Assembly (NCBI RefSeq): GCF_002078355.1
Contig: NZ_CP015363.1
Coordinates: 868,001 to 932,000 of the forward strand
Direction of reading: 5' to 3'
Length of the DNA stretch: 64,000 bases
Source: Ferroplasma acidiphilum
Lineage (GTDB): Archaea; Thermoplasmatota; Thermoplasmata; Thermoplasmatales; Thermoplasmataceae
Under the pieces are notes generated by a model that did not search any database, was not told the DNA's origin, and saw only the letters and a list, made by a program, of their open reading frames with translations. Within the stretch, counting starts at the first letter, position 1. The number at the start of each line of letters is the position of its first letter. Made by a program: the position numbers and the translations under genes. Of the stretch, positions 9,218 to 18,630 are shown piece by piece.

Positions 9218-10032
9218 GCGGATATATAAAGCGCAAGATTATTCATTCCGTGTCCGGTAGCCGGGAGCAAACATACGATAACGTTACCGTTGAGGAGCCA
9301 CTGGAGATCAGAATATACCATGAAAATGAAACATACAATGTATCTGTAATTATGAGGACGCCAGTGGATGATTTTGCACTTGCTGCCGGGTTCCTATTCA
9401 CAGAGGGAATAATAAAGCCAGAGAATATAATAGATATTAAATATTCCACGGATGCTGGCATATCTGAGAAGGATAATATAGTAATAGTCTCTGTTAATTC
9501 ATTTCAAAAGCAGTTAATCGGAAACAGGAATTTTTATGTTAACTCCAGTTGCGGCGTCTGCGGAAAAACCAACATAAATGATATTTTCCTGAAAACCGGT
9601 CATCTGATTAGCCAGAGGAATAAATTACATTATAATCAGCTGTTGGAACTTCCTCAAATTATGAAAAATAATCAGGAAATATTTAAAAATACAGGTGGTG
9701 TGCATGCCGCTGCTATAATTGATTACTCCGGGAATATTTTATCAATGGGTGAGGATGTAGGCAGGCATAATGCAGTGGACAAAGCAATAGGGAAAATGGT
9801 CTTAAAAGGGATACACAGAAGCCCGGAAGCAGTATTGCAGGTAAGTGGCAGGGCGGGCTTTGAAATTGTCCAGAAGGCTGCTATGTATGGAATTCCTGTG
9901 GTCAGTTCAGTATCTGCACCATCTTCGCTCGCAGTAGAACTTGCAGATGAATTCAATATGACTCTAGTATCATTTGTAAGGGGAAGGAGTTTCAATATTT
10001 ACACCCATCCTGAAAGGATAAGCATGAAATAA
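9214..10032 (+). CDS. fdhD: Formate dehydrogenase sulfurtransferase FdhD
   Basis: 272 aa, full length. FdhD carries sulfur from a cysteine desulfurase to the Mo-bis-MGD cofactor, which is required for activity of formate dehydrogenases. The reactive CxxC is Cys113-Gly-Val-Cys116 in NSSCGVCGKTNI. The cofactor-binding segment GGVHAAAI, the DVGRHNAVDK motif and the SGRAGFEIVQKA region are all conserved. It is the last gene of the fdhF operon (4-nt overlap upstream), followed by about 200 nt of non-coding DNA. Confidence 0.95.
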   Translation: MSGYIKRKIIHSVSGSREQTYDNVTVEEPLEIRIYHENETYNVSVIMRTPVDDFALAAGFLFTEGIIKPENIIDIKYSTDAGISEKDNIVIVSVNSFQKQLIGNRNFYVNSSCGVCGKTNINDIFLKTGHLISQRNKLHYNQLLELPQIMKNNQEIFKNTGGVHAAAIIDYSGNILSMGEDVGRHNAVDKAIGKMVLKGIHRSPEAVLQVSGRAGFEIVQKAAMYGIPVVSSVSAPSSLAVELADEFNMTLVSFVRGRSFNIYTHPERISMK

Positions 10033-10232
10033 AAAATACAAGGTTGCGCGGTAAATGCATAGAATTATTATTATATAAAAATATTTTAGTTACTTTTGGA
10101 TAATCTATTTGCATATTTGCCATTAATAGTTTTAAGTTACACAATTCGTATGAGGTTAAAACAGCTCTGACTTATTGCATGGAGCACATGAAATTAAAAA
10201 ATGCATAACGCAGCCAGTGTGTAATAAACTTG

Positions 10233-11234
10233 TTATGCAGAACCGTTTTCTATACTTTTTTTATATGCATCCCAAAGTTGCCCTAAAATGATATTCCTAG
10301 ATTTACTGTATAACCTAACAAGGATATACGCTGTAAATAGTCTAAATAGCTGTGAAAATGATTCAGGAGTATTTTTGAAAATTCTGAATATGTGCCCTGC
10401 CTTTTGTTTTACTCCGAAAATGTACATATCCATTTCAAGATACGTAATTGTTGAGTCAATTAAAGATAAAGTTTCTTCTGATGTAAACATATTCCTGAAG
10501 GATTTGAATTGATTTAATTTTGTATCTAAAAATTCCAGTTTGAGTTGTATAAATTTTTTAATATCGTCTGTTATAATTACACTTGTGCTATGGTGAAATC
10601 TATATTGTGTCAATCTTTCCTTTCCTTTTAAAGCAATTTTATGTGATTCTAATGCAGACAAGTACATAAAATCATCAGTATTAGAGGTAATTCTAATTAA
10701 GTTTTCAGTATTTATCACATTTTTCATTACAGATATTGAAGAAAGATTGAAAATTATATTATCGATTTTATTATCCCTAATAGGTTCACCATTTTCATTA
10801 ATAGTAATGTGGTCATTGTGATAATACGCAATATTTTGTCCCTTAAATTTTTTATATATAAATTCTAATTTATTGTCAAAGAACATGTCATCATCATCTA
10901 AAAATGATATCACTTGACCCAATGAATTGGTAACTCCAGAGTACAGAAATTCGCCTATTGTGCCATTCATAAATATGCTTTTGATATGGTTTTTATTAAT
11001 GAAATCATCTACTAAATCATCATTAAAATTTTTAACAACAATTATCTCATAATATTCCTTATCCAGAGTTTGGTTTACTGCACTTTTTATTGCGTTTAAT
11101 AAATATTTCCTCCGACTATGTGCAGTAATTATTACACTAATATATGGTAATCCAGCCATTAAACTCGAATAACTTTTGGATATAAAAATATATTTCGATT
11201 GTGCCCAGAATTTTGTGTAAATATAAACATCCAT
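10233..11234 (-). CDS. Family 2 glycosyltransferase
   Basis: 333 aa as an open frame, but the family 2 fold begins with PYISVIITAHSRRKYL, so the likelier start is ATG 11157-11159 (about 308 aa), which also has an AT-rich TATA-like stretch about 25-30 nt upstream. The nucleotide-sugar binding region ends in SFLDDDDMFFDNK, a DDDD run in place of the usual DxD. It is paralogous to the 360-aa enzyme at 13989: both share S-L-G-x-I/V-x-x-F-x-DDDD and Y-Y-H-N followed by an Asn/Gln-Gly turn. Role: sugar transfer in surface glycan or glycoprotein synthesis; donor and acceptor unknown. No membrane segments are obvious except a weakly hydrophobic C-terminal helix. Confidence 0.8.
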   Translation of the reverse strand: MDVYIYTKFWAQSKYIFISKSYSSLMAGLPYISVIITAHSRRKYLLNAIKSAVNQTLDKEYYEIIVVKNFNDDLVDDFINKNHIKSIFMNGTIGEFLYSGVTNSLGQVISFLDDDDMFFDNKLEFIYKKFKGQNIAYYHNDHITINENGEPIRDNKIDNIIFNLSSISVMKNVINTENLIRITSNTDDFMYLSALESHKIALKGKERLTQYRFHHSTSVIITDDIKKFIQLKLEFLDTKLNQFKSFRNMFTSEETLSLIDSTITYLEMDMYIFGVKQKAGHIFRIFKNTPESFSQLFRLFTAYILVRLYSKSRNIILGQLWDAYKKSIENGSA

Positions 11235-11446
11235 ATTCTTAATAATTAGTATACATATTATCTATACTCATTATCGTTATGTAATAAATACTTGCAAATT
11301 TCCTTGGTAATTCTCCATATTCTATCTGTTTAACAATATATTTCACTTTTTATTGTCTAACCAAGCCTTTTCTTTAATTCGGTTTTCCATATCATAGTAT
11401 TTACATAGATACTCAATTTAACATACGATATAAAACTTTACAACTT

Positions 11447-12505
11447 TTATATTTCATAACATTTTTTATAATAATCAAGCATTTTTTCTTTAAAAAGTTG
11501 AAAAGAAAATTGAGGTACAATTTTATCGGCTTTTGAGATCATTTTATCTTTGTTTTCTAAAGCATTATTAATTCCACTGATTAAAGATTGCATTTCAAGA
11601 GGATTTATATATTCTACTGCATCTTTACCAATTTCATGAAAAACCTCTATGTCTGAGGCCACAATTGGGATTCCCGTCGCAAATCCCTCAACAATAGGAA
11701 GCCCTAATCCTTCTTCTATAGACGGCATCAATAAGACGTCACAGGCATTATAAATTTTGTTGAGGTTCTCATTTGAGACATTTTGAAATGTTATGCTATT
11801 ACCAATAGGTGTACCAACCCTAACAAGTGAAAATCTGTCAGGAAGAATTTTCATTGCTTTTTCTATTAAAGCAAGATTTTTTCTCGTGGCATTGTTAGAC
11901 ACCGATAACAATAATATCCTATTATCAGGTAATCCCAGTTCCTTTCTAATTTCATGTTTATGTTGCAGTTTTTCGAAATAGGGTGATACAGGAAGATATA
12001 TAGTTTTAATATTCCCTGTAAAGCCATACTCTCGCAAGGATTTTCCGACATAATTTGAGTTTGTGAGGACATTTTCAAATTCCTTATATCTATCCATATT
12101 CCTTTTCAGAAATCTATTTTTAATTAAAACTATATTATACTTTATCAACTTTTTAAAATTTTTTTCAGTTGATGTGTAACTGGAGTAAATACCCGATTGC
12201 AAAAACGTATACGGGTTATCATGTACTGTCACAATCTGAACTTTTTTAGTTTTAACAGGTGATATTGTTTGATTTGCATAGTGTAAAATATCATAATCTT
12301 TATCATCAAGTTCCTGTCTGAGGAATAATCCTCCTAAACAACTATCTACTCCTATCTGAAATTCGCGTTTCATTAAATTAATTCCATTAAATTCATTATA
12401 TGCATCAAGTACTGAAACATTTTTATTATCAACTTTGCAAAGATTTCTAGAATAGAGCCAGATGGAGCTGAATTTTTGTGATGAATTTATGACCTTAACT
12501 TTCAT
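11447..12505 (-). CDS. Family 4 (GT-B fold) glycosyltransferase
   Basis: 352 aa. The C-terminal Rossmann domain is clear: ILLLSVSNNATRKNLALIEKA, then EEGLGLPIVEGFATGIPIVASDI, the E-x7-E donor-phosphate motif of GT4 enzymes. The N-terminal acceptor domain is divergent. It lies between two other glycosyltransferases on the same strand, separated by more than 200 nt on each side, so each may have its own promoter. Substrates cannot be assigned. Confidence 0.85.
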   Translation of the reverse strand: MKVKVINSSQKFSSIWLYSRNLCKVDNKNVSVLDAYNEFNGINLMKREFQIGVDSCLGGLFLRQELDDKDYDILHYANQTISPVKTKKVQIVTVHDNPYTFLQSGIYSSYTSTEKNFKKLIKYNIVLIKNRFLKRNMDRYKEFENVLTNSNYVGKSLREYGFTGNIKTIYLPVSPYFEKLQHKHEIRKELGLPDNRILLLSVSNNATRKNLALIEKAMKILPDRFSLVRVGTPIGNSITFQNVSNENLNKIYNACDVLLMPSIEEGLGLPIVEGFATGIPIVASDIEVFHEIGKDAVEYINPLEMQSLISGINNALENKDKMISKADKIVPQFSFQLFKEKMLDYYKKCYEI

Positions 12506-12576
12506 TATCAGCTCACAATTAACGTAATAAAAATTAATTTAATAAGTTTTTTCTAAAACCTATGTAAAATATAAAT

Positions 12577-12606
12577 CGATAGTCGTACCGACACGTTCGA
12601 TAGTCG
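12577..12606. repeat. 9-bp direct repeat in intergenic DNA
   Basis: CGATAGTCG occurs at 12577-12585 and again at 12598-12606, 21 nt (two helical turns) apart, in a small GC-richer islet between two divergently spaced glycosyltransferase genes on the minus strand. The spacing suits binding of a protein to the same face of DNA. No other function is visible. Confidence 0.4.
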
Positions 12607-12736
12607 CAGGATGCTACTATGACACAATATTTATTTTTGCAAAGTTTTGCTATATGTAATTTTGAATGAAGTCACATTTCCCTCATTTTTTCTCAATATG
12701 ATTTATTAAATGACGAATGTGCAATATTTAAATAGT

Positions 12737-13825
12737 TCAACTAGATAATAACTCTTTGAATGTACTTTCAATTTCTAGCAAAATTTTTGAGCAGTAAAAG
12801 TCTTCCGCTCTTCTACTTACATTTTTCTTCATTATCTCCATTTTATCGGTATTTTGGACTAAATATTTTATTTTGTCCTCGAATTTTGAGGCATCATGTA
12901 ATAGAAAACCATCAACAGAATCGGTAATTAATTCTTCGGTAGCCGGAATTTTAAAAGATAACGGTATAGCTCCATAGGACATCGCTTCCAGTAATGCAAT
13001 GCTAAATCCTTCATACATGGATGGAAAAATGAATATATCGCTTATCTGGTAAAGATATAAAAGCAGATCTTTGTCAACATATCCCAGGTTAATTACATTT
13101 TTTGCCCTGTTCTCATCCTTATAACCTGCAGTAAATAGGATTACATCATCAAAATTAGAAACGGCATTCTTTGCTATTCCCAGTCCTTTTCTCTCGGGAT
13201 CTATACCTGTCCATAAACAGACAGTTTTATACTCACTCTTCATTTCTGCAATTCTTAGTTTATCAGTTTCTGATATATTTATTGTATCCATTTTATTAAT
13301 GCACGTAGGGATATAATTAATGCTATTTCTACCTGTGTATTCGGAAAAGTATGTCTTAATATGCTTTGAAACTGCTATAATCTTATTTGCCCTTTTACAT
13401 GCAAATATTTCCATATAGCCCAGGAACACTCCTGTAATATAAGAAATAATTGATCTAAATTTAAAATTTTTTATATTCACCATAGTATTTTCTAACATGC
13501 TTCCGTGGAGGGTCATTACCGTTTTCATATTATTTATCAAAGGAATCAAAAATCCATTGTCGCCATTAATGTGTATCAAGTCAAATTCATTTCTATGCTT
13601 TTTAACATAGAAGTACAATCTAATATTATAAATAGATTTCCTCAGAAATTTACCGGTGTATAATTCAATAATATTATCATGTTTCATAGTTTTATTAGTT
13701 GAACTGCATATAATAGTAATCTTGTTGTTTTCCCTTAAAAAATTTGTAATTTTGACAATATAAGATTCAACACCTCCCGAATTTGATTGATATGGATTTA
13801 AAAAACTAACTTCCAGAATCCTCAT
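12737..13825 (-). CDS. Family 4 (GT-B fold) glycosyltransferase
   Basis: 362 aa. It begins MRILEVSFLNPYQSNSGGVESYIVKI, the glycine-rich GG(V/I)E loop of GT4 acceptor domains, and ends with the donor site MYEGFSIALLEAMSYGAIPLSF (E-x7-E). Length and both motifs are normal for the family. It is divergent from the GT2 gene at 13989. The likely role is transfer of a sugar to a lipid-linked or surface glycan in the cytosol at the membrane. Confidence 0.88.
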   Translation of the reverse strand: MRILEVSFLNPYQSNSGGVESYIVKITNFLRENNKITIICSSTNKTMKHDNIIELYTGKFLRKSIYNIRLYFYVKKHRNEFDLIHINGDNGFLIPLINNMKTVMTLHGSMLENTMVNIKNFKFRSIISYITGVFLGYMEIFACKRANKIIAVSKHIKTYFSEYTGRNSINYIPTCINKMDTINISETDKLRIAEMKSEYKTVCLWTGIDPERKGLGIAKNAVSNFDDVILFTAGYKDENRAKNVINLGYVDKDLLLYLYQISDIFIFPSMYEGFSIALLEAMSYGAIPLSFKIPATEELITDSVDGFLLHDASKFEDKIKYLVQNTDKMEIMKKNVSRRAEDFYCSKILLEIESTFKELLSS

Positions 13826-13988
13826 TAACGTTCACATCCACATATACAGGACTAATAATAATATTACTATTTATGTATCAGTTATTTCATGATATTTCCA
13901 ATCCCTGTTTATTGTTATATAGATATCGCGGACGTCATTTTAGCTATAATCACTGTAATATCCCAAAAATTTAGATGAATGCTAAAAT

Positions 13989-15071
13989 GTGTTTCTTCCA
14001 GATTATGCTCAGGTTAAACCTATAAGAATACAGATAAATAATGTAATTGGCAATATTTATAATTATACTACAGATACCCTTGTCATGGTAGATGCCTCTG
14101 TTGTAATATTTGATTATGATAGAAAGGAGTTCATTAAAGATACTATTAAGTCCATAGTCTCTAATATAGGCAATCATAATATTGAAATTTTAGTAATTAA
14201 AAGTTACGAAGATGGAGAAATAGATGAATTTTTAAAAAATAATAACGTTAAATTTGTTACACTTTTAGATAACAAAAGCCAGAGCGATTACATTAAGTGT
14301 GCTGTTAAAGAATCGCTAGGAGAAATATTGATGTTTCACGATGATGACGACCAATTTGCCAACGACAAAATAGGTTATGTATGTAATTTATTCAATCAAC
14401 ATGAAGACCTCGGGTATTACCATAATAATTTTAATACCATAGACCAGGAAGGAAATGCTGTTTATAATAGAAATTATAAAACACCTGAGTTTGCATCTTT
14501 ATACATTAAAAATTCTGAAAAAACACTGTATTTTAATAAAAAAATTAAATTAATAAACTACATTAGACCAGATTTTAATGCTACCTCTATCTGCATTAGA
14601 AAGTCTATCATAACAGATTTTCACAAAAACTTTGAATTTAATGTAAGGCCAGACACATTTCTATTGATCATGGCACTGCTCTCTGATTTATCACTTTTTT
14701 TCGATAATAAAGTGCTTACACATTACAGGTTATATGGAGATAATGTGAGTACTTCATACAATGCACCTGTAACTAAAATGCGTAAAACGTTCATGAAGGC
14801 GTTTTTGGAAGGAACTAAAATTTTTTCCTATTACTTGAATTTTTTAGAAGATACGCCATATTCCTATTACCTGCAATTGCGCATAATTAATCTGAAACTG
14901 GCTTACAATTTCTGGGCGCTGAAGAGAAAATATAAAATTACCCATTCGGAATTAAAAATTATTTTCCAGGCAGATTTGCTACATGAATCTGAATACTATA
15001 TAATATCAATATTGCCCGCTAGATTGAAATTATTAGTGATGAGGTTAGCTTATAATGCTATTAAGGATTGA
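13989..15071 (+). CDS. Family 2 glycosyltransferase
   Basis: 360 aa if read from ATG 13989, but the family fold starts at ASVVIFDYDRKEFIKDTI, and ATG 14085 gives MVDASVVIF directly. A TATA-like sequence at 14055-14067 lies about 25 nt before 14085, fitting a leaderless transcript from there (328 aa). The acidic motif is FHDDDDQFANDK, followed by GYYHNNFNTID, shared with the GT2 at 10233. The C-terminal half is helical and unassigned. Inferred role: transfer of sugars in surface glycan synthesis. Confidence 0.8.
   Translation: MFLPDYAQVKPIRIQINNVIGNIYNYTTDTLVMVDASVVIFDYDRKEFIKDTIKSIVSNIGNHNIEILVIKSYEDGEIDEFLKNNNVKFVTLLDNKSQSDYIKCAVKESLGEILMFHDDDDQFANDKIGYVCNLFNQHEDLGYYHNNFNTIDQEGNAVYNRNYKTPEFASLYIKNSEKTLYFNKKIKLINYIRPDFNATSICIRKSIITDFHKNFEFNVRPDTFLLIMALLSDLSLFFDNKVLTHYRLYGDNVSTSYNAPVTKMRKTFMKAFLEGTKIFSYYLNFLEDTPYSYYLQLRIINLKLAYNFWALKRKYKITHSELKIIFQADLLHESEYYIISILPARLKLLVMRLAYNAIKD
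14055..14067 (+). promoter_or_regulatory. TATA-like element for the GT2 gene
   Basis: ATTTATAATTATA centred about 25 nt before ATG 14085. Spacing matches archaeal leaderless promoters and argues for the internal start over ATG 13989. Confidence 0.45.
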
Positions 15072-15163
15072 ATTTTGAAACAAACTGTTTTTATTATTTT
15101 CGTTCTATTACAATATTAATACCTGTAAATCTATAATAAAAGTAAAATTTTTATTACTTATTA

Positions 15164-15172
15164 TTTTTATAG
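15164..15172 (+). promoter_or_regulatory. TATA box of the mercury module
   Basis: TTTTTATAG centred about 24 nt upstream of the ATG at 15192, with an AT-rich context, as expected for a leaderless archaeal transcript covering the HMA gene and merA. Confidence 0.5.
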
Positions 15173-15191
15173 AAGTATGTAATAATATCTT

Positions 15192-15422
15192 ATGACAAAA
15201 ACAATCGAACTGAGGGTATACGGTATGACATGCGACGATTGTGTGGAGCATGTTTCCAGCGGTTTAAAGAATGCAAACGGTGTAAATGACGCCTCCGTTT
15301 CACTTAAGGATGGTATGGCAGTTGTCAGAACTATAGATAAAACGAATCCCTATGATCTCATAAAACTGGATGTCTTTAAGGGCCAGTACAGGGCACAGGT
15401 AAGGAGTGTTAAAAATGACTGA
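15192..15422 (+). CDS. Heavy-metal-associated (HMA) domain metallochaperone
   Basis: 76 aa, one HMA domain. The metal-binding motif is GMTCDDC (Cys14, Cys17), with the ferredoxin-like beta-alpha-beta pattern following (NGVNDASVSLKDGMAVVRT). Such proteins bind Hg(II) or Cu(I) through the two cysteines. The gene overlaps merA (8 nt with the preferred merA start), so it most likely acts as a cytosolic mercury carrier that hands Hg(II) to the reductase; in many bacterial MerA proteins this domain is fused to the enzyme's N-terminus, but here it is separate. There is no signal peptide, unlike periplasmic MerP. Confidence 0.85.
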   Translation: MTKTIELRVYGMTCDDCVEHVSSGLKNANGVNDASVSLKDGMAVVRTIDKTNPYDLIKLDVFKGQYRAQVRSVKND

Positions 15423-16797
15423 ATATGATCTGGCAATCATAGGCTGGGGAGCGGCGGGTTTTGCAGCGGCTATAAAGGCAAGTGAGCTAACATCTAACCA
15501 GATGAAAATAGCTTTGATCGGTACTGGTGAGTTGGGTGGTACCTGTGTAAACGTTGGTTGTGTTCCCTCAAAGTTTTTAATAGAGGCGTCCAAGAATTAT
15601 AAGGAGGCGAAAAGTCCAGCATATGCCGGTATTACATCTTCTGCAACGATTGATTTTTCAGAATTTATGGAATCTTTAAATAAATTTGTCTCCGGAGAAA
15701 GGGAAACAAAATATACAAATGTAATGAAAAATTTCGAGAATATTGAGCTGATAGATGGTCTTGCAAAGTTCGTGGATAATAATACCATCTCGGTAAACAA
15801 CACGGAGATCAAGGCAACCAATTTTATTATAGCTACAGGCTCCAGGACATTTATACCTGAGATCAGGGGGTTAACAGATTATTATACCAGTGATACAGTG
15901 TGGGAGATGAGAAAACTTCCGGGAAAGTTAGCTGTCATAGGTTCCGGAGAAGTGGCACTTGAACTGGCATACGCCTTTTCAAATTTCGGATCAGAAGTTC
16001 ATATATTTAACAGGTCTAACAGGATACTGAAAGGGTTTGATGATGATGTTAATAGCCAGTTGACGGCTGCCTTAAAATCCAACGGAATAGTGTTCCATCT
16101 TGGAGTCAACTTCTATGAAATTAAGAATGAGGATGGCAAGAAAGATATAGTTACATGGACAGGGACATTTGGCGATTTCGATGAAATCATAGTCGCAACC
16201 GGAAGAATGCCCAACATCGATGGACTGGACCTCAGGGCAGGGGGAATTACAGCAGACAATGGCATTGTTGTTAACCCTGATTTCAGAACAACAAATCCGA
16301 AGATATATGCAGCAGGAGACTGTGTAAGGCAATCACTTAAGCTTGAAACACTTGCAGGAAAAGAGGGCGTAATAGCTGTAGAGAATATTCTTGGAGGCAA
16401 TAGAAAGATCAATATGCAGGAAGTCCCGTGGGTAGTTTTCACAGAACCAAATGTTGCATCAGTTGGATACACTGAAGCTGAACTGAAAAAGAAACATATA
16501 GAATATGATGTACGTATAGTAGAATTGAAGAATGTGGTAAAAGCAAATATTCTCAACAGTTATACTGGTATTGCCAAAATAATATCAGGAAAGGACAAAA
16601 AAATTCTGGGCATTCATGTGATAGCACCCATGGCAGCGGAATTTATAACAGAAGGTGTATACCTCATTAAGAACGGTTTAACCTACGATGACCTTATAGA
16701 TACAATACACGTATTTCCGACTGTGGCAGAATCAATTAAAATCACAGGCCAGGCATTTATAAGGGATATATCAAAGATGAGCTGCTGTATGGATTGA
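15406..16797 (+). CDS. merA: Mercuric reductase MerA
   Basis: 463 aa as the longest frame; ATG 15415 (MTEYDLAIIGWGAAG) places the FAD-binding strand at the N-terminus and is preferred. It is a flavoprotein disulfide oxidoreductase: FAD loop GWGAAGFAAA, redox pair CVNVGC (Cys44, Cys49 from the internal start), NAD(P)H loop IGSGEVALELA, and second FAD motif YAAGDC. The C-terminus reads KMSCCMD; the paired cysteines there are diagnostic of mercuric reductase over dihydrolipoamide dehydrogenase, because they bind Hg(II) before reduction to Hg(0). It has no fused HMA domain; that is supplied by the gene immediately upstream. No merR-like regulator is visible. Confidence 0.9.
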   Translation: MLKMTEYDLAIIGWGAAGFAAAIKASELTSNQMKIALIGTGELGGTCVNVGCVPSKFLIEASKNYKEAKSPAYAGITSSATIDFSEFMESLNKFVSGERETKYTNVMKNFENIELIDGLAKFVDNNTISVNNTEIKATNFIIATGSRTFIPEIRGLTDYYTSDTVWEMRKLPGKLAVIGSGEVALELAYAFSNFGSEVHIFNRSNRILKGFDDDVNSQLTAALKSNGIVFHLGVNFYEIKNEDGKKDIVTWTGTFGDFDEIIVATGRMPNIDGLDLRAGGITADNGIVVNPDFRTTNPKIYAAGDCVRQSLKLETLAGKEGVIAVENILGGNRKINMQEVPWVVFTEPNVASVGYTEAELKKKHIEYDVRIVELKNVVKANILNSYTGIAKIISGKDKKILGIHVIAPMAAEFITEGVYLIKNGLTYDDLIDTIHVFPTVAESIKITGQAFIRDISKMSCCMD

Positions 16798-16857
16798 TAT
16801 ACTAACTTTTTTTGTTATGGGAAATCTTATATTAACATTTTTAATAACTAACAATAA

Positions 16858-18444
16858 ATGTCACATTTAAAAGTAATTACAAATATTGCCAGTAAGTTAA
16901 AAAATGATCCGTACTTTCTATGGATTTTCATTGTGTCACTAGTATTTTCAATATTGTTCACAGTTTATTCTTCAATGGCATTTAACCTTGTAGAGATGAC
17001 CGGCTGGGACATGGGTATTTATATGCAGGCGTTGTCATCTGGTATTTCCGGGCATCTTTTCTATTCTGCACTTGTTCCAGGGAGTTATCTAGCCGAGCAT
17101 TTCTCACCTATTCTCTTCATCTTATTGATTCCGTACTATTTATTTCCATCGGCATATACCCTTATTGTACTACAGTCATTTGCCATAGGATTTTCAACAC
17201 TTGTTCTTTATCTGCTTTCAAAGGAAATACTTCAAAGAATAGGGATTATCAAAGCAGGGAAATGGCTTAATGCTTCAACAATCTCATTTATAATATCGAT
17301 GGCATATATCATGTCTCCATTAACCGAAAGCCCGGTTTTTTTTGATTTTCATCTAATGGTTTTTTTGCCGCTTTTCTTCTTTCTGGCTATCTATTCATTT
17401 ATCAAGAAGAAATATATACTTAACATCATATTCCTGGCTTTAATAGTATCAATCCATTCAACCTTTGTATCTATCGCGTTGATGGCAATATTATTTGAAA
17501 TATTTCTAAACAGGACATTTATGATAACCAGCAATCATTCAGTGGTCAGGGGGTCCATTTATTTTTTTATTTCCCTTGCGATTTTAGTGCCTTATTTTAT
17601 ATTTGCGGGAATATTGAAAGGGGATATTGCAGGAGTACCTGTCTCAGTATTGAGCATACACGTTAGCGGGTCAGTAGGCCCGACAACTCTGGTTATTGAT
17701 ACATTTACCAATCCTGTGCTTGTCCTGCATCTCCTTGTACAGAATTATATTTTAAAACTTACACTATTATTTTTCGCATTCGGTGGATTCGCATTTTTAT
17801 TCATAAGATATCCAGCGTCCATATTAACATTTGTACCTTATATTATCTATTCCATGTTCTCTACTTACCCCTCATATTATACCATTGGGTATCAATACAC
17901 TATGATATTTATTCCTATGGTCGCTGTCAGTGGGGTAGTCGGTATGTATATATTGGTAAAGAGTCAGATGCACAGACCTTCATTTAAATTACAACTCCGT
18001 ATGGCTCTTAGTGTTATAATAATCATAGCAATACTGGGATTTTCAATTGCAACACCAATAGTATCTGGTGATGCTAATTCTAATAGCATATACACCTCAG
18101 CTACCCATTATGGAAACGACACATATATGAATCAGGTCATATTCGAACACGAAATTGCAAATTCAATTCCAAAAAACGCAACCCTGGTTACAGGCAATGG
18201 TTTATTCCCATTATTTGGGAATGACCTCAATGCCACAGCCTTTCCCTACACAACAGATGTAATAATAAAGGGAGATTACTATCAATATCTCGTTGAGAAC
18301 CAGAATAGTATATGGTCGAGTGAACCAACCCATATCTCAGGAACAAACATATCGTTAAATATGCTGGAGCATGAATATATGGCCTCTGGTAATTATACAG
18401 TATACGCACATAATTATGGCATAATTGTACTGAAGAGAAATTAA
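16858..18444 (+). CDS. DUF2079 integral membrane protein
   Basis: 528 aa with roughly ten membrane helices. The region DMGIYMQALSSGISGHLFYS..LAEHFSPILFILLIPYYLFPS matches DUF2079, a family distantly related to GT-C glycosyltransferases. The Asp of WDMG and the EHFSP motif are the likely catalytic-loop residues, and an extracellular C-terminal part with several Asn-x-Ser/Thr sites follows residue 390. A TATA-like CTTATATTAA lies about 25-30 nt upstream of ATG 16858. Given the neighbours, it is probably a membrane enzyme of glycan assembly; the substrate is unknown. Confidence 0.82.
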   Translation: MSHLKVITNIASKLKNDPYFLWIFIVSLVFSILFTVYSSMAFNLVEMTGWDMGIYMQALSSGISGHLFYSALVPGSYLAEHFSPILFILLIPYYLFPSAYTLIVLQSFAIGFSTLVLYLLSKEILQRIGIIKAGKWLNASTISFIISMAYIMSPLTESPVFFDFHLMVFLPLFFFLAIYSFIKKKYILNIIFLALIVSIHSTFVSIALMAILFEIFLNRTFMITSNHSVVRGSIYFFISLAILVPYFIFAGILKGDIAGVPVSVLSIHVSGSVGPTTLVIDTFTNPVLVLHLLVQNYILKLTLLFFAFGGFAFLFIRYPASILTFVPYIIYSMFSTYPSYYTIGYQYTMIFIPMVAVSGVVGMYILVKSQMHRPSFKLQLRMALSVIIIIAILGFSIATPIVSGDANSNSIYTSATHYGNDTYMNQVIFEHEIANSIPKNATLVTGNGLFPLFGNDLNATAFPYTTDVIIKGDYYQYLVENQNSIWSSEPTHISGTNISLNMLEHEYMASGNYTVYAHNYGIIVLKRN

Positions 18445-18602
18445 AATAATAACAATATTGTACTTGTAGATTCTAGTATGTCTGGATAACCCACTCATAA
18501 TATTAATTTTTCCCGAATTCTTCAGAAAAATAATTATAACAAATTTGCCTTTGCTAATTTATTGGAAGTGAGTATAAAATATATTTGACTGTTAAAGAAA
18601 AA

Positions 18603-18613
18603 TTATATATAAA
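18603..18613 (+). promoter_or_regulatory. TATA box of the broken GT4 gene
   Basis: The sequence TTATATATAAA lies about 23-25 nt before TTG 18631. This supports 18631 as the original start of the gene that now contains a stop codon at 18730. Confidence 0.5.
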
Positions 18614-18630
18614 CATTCTATCGGTTTCTA

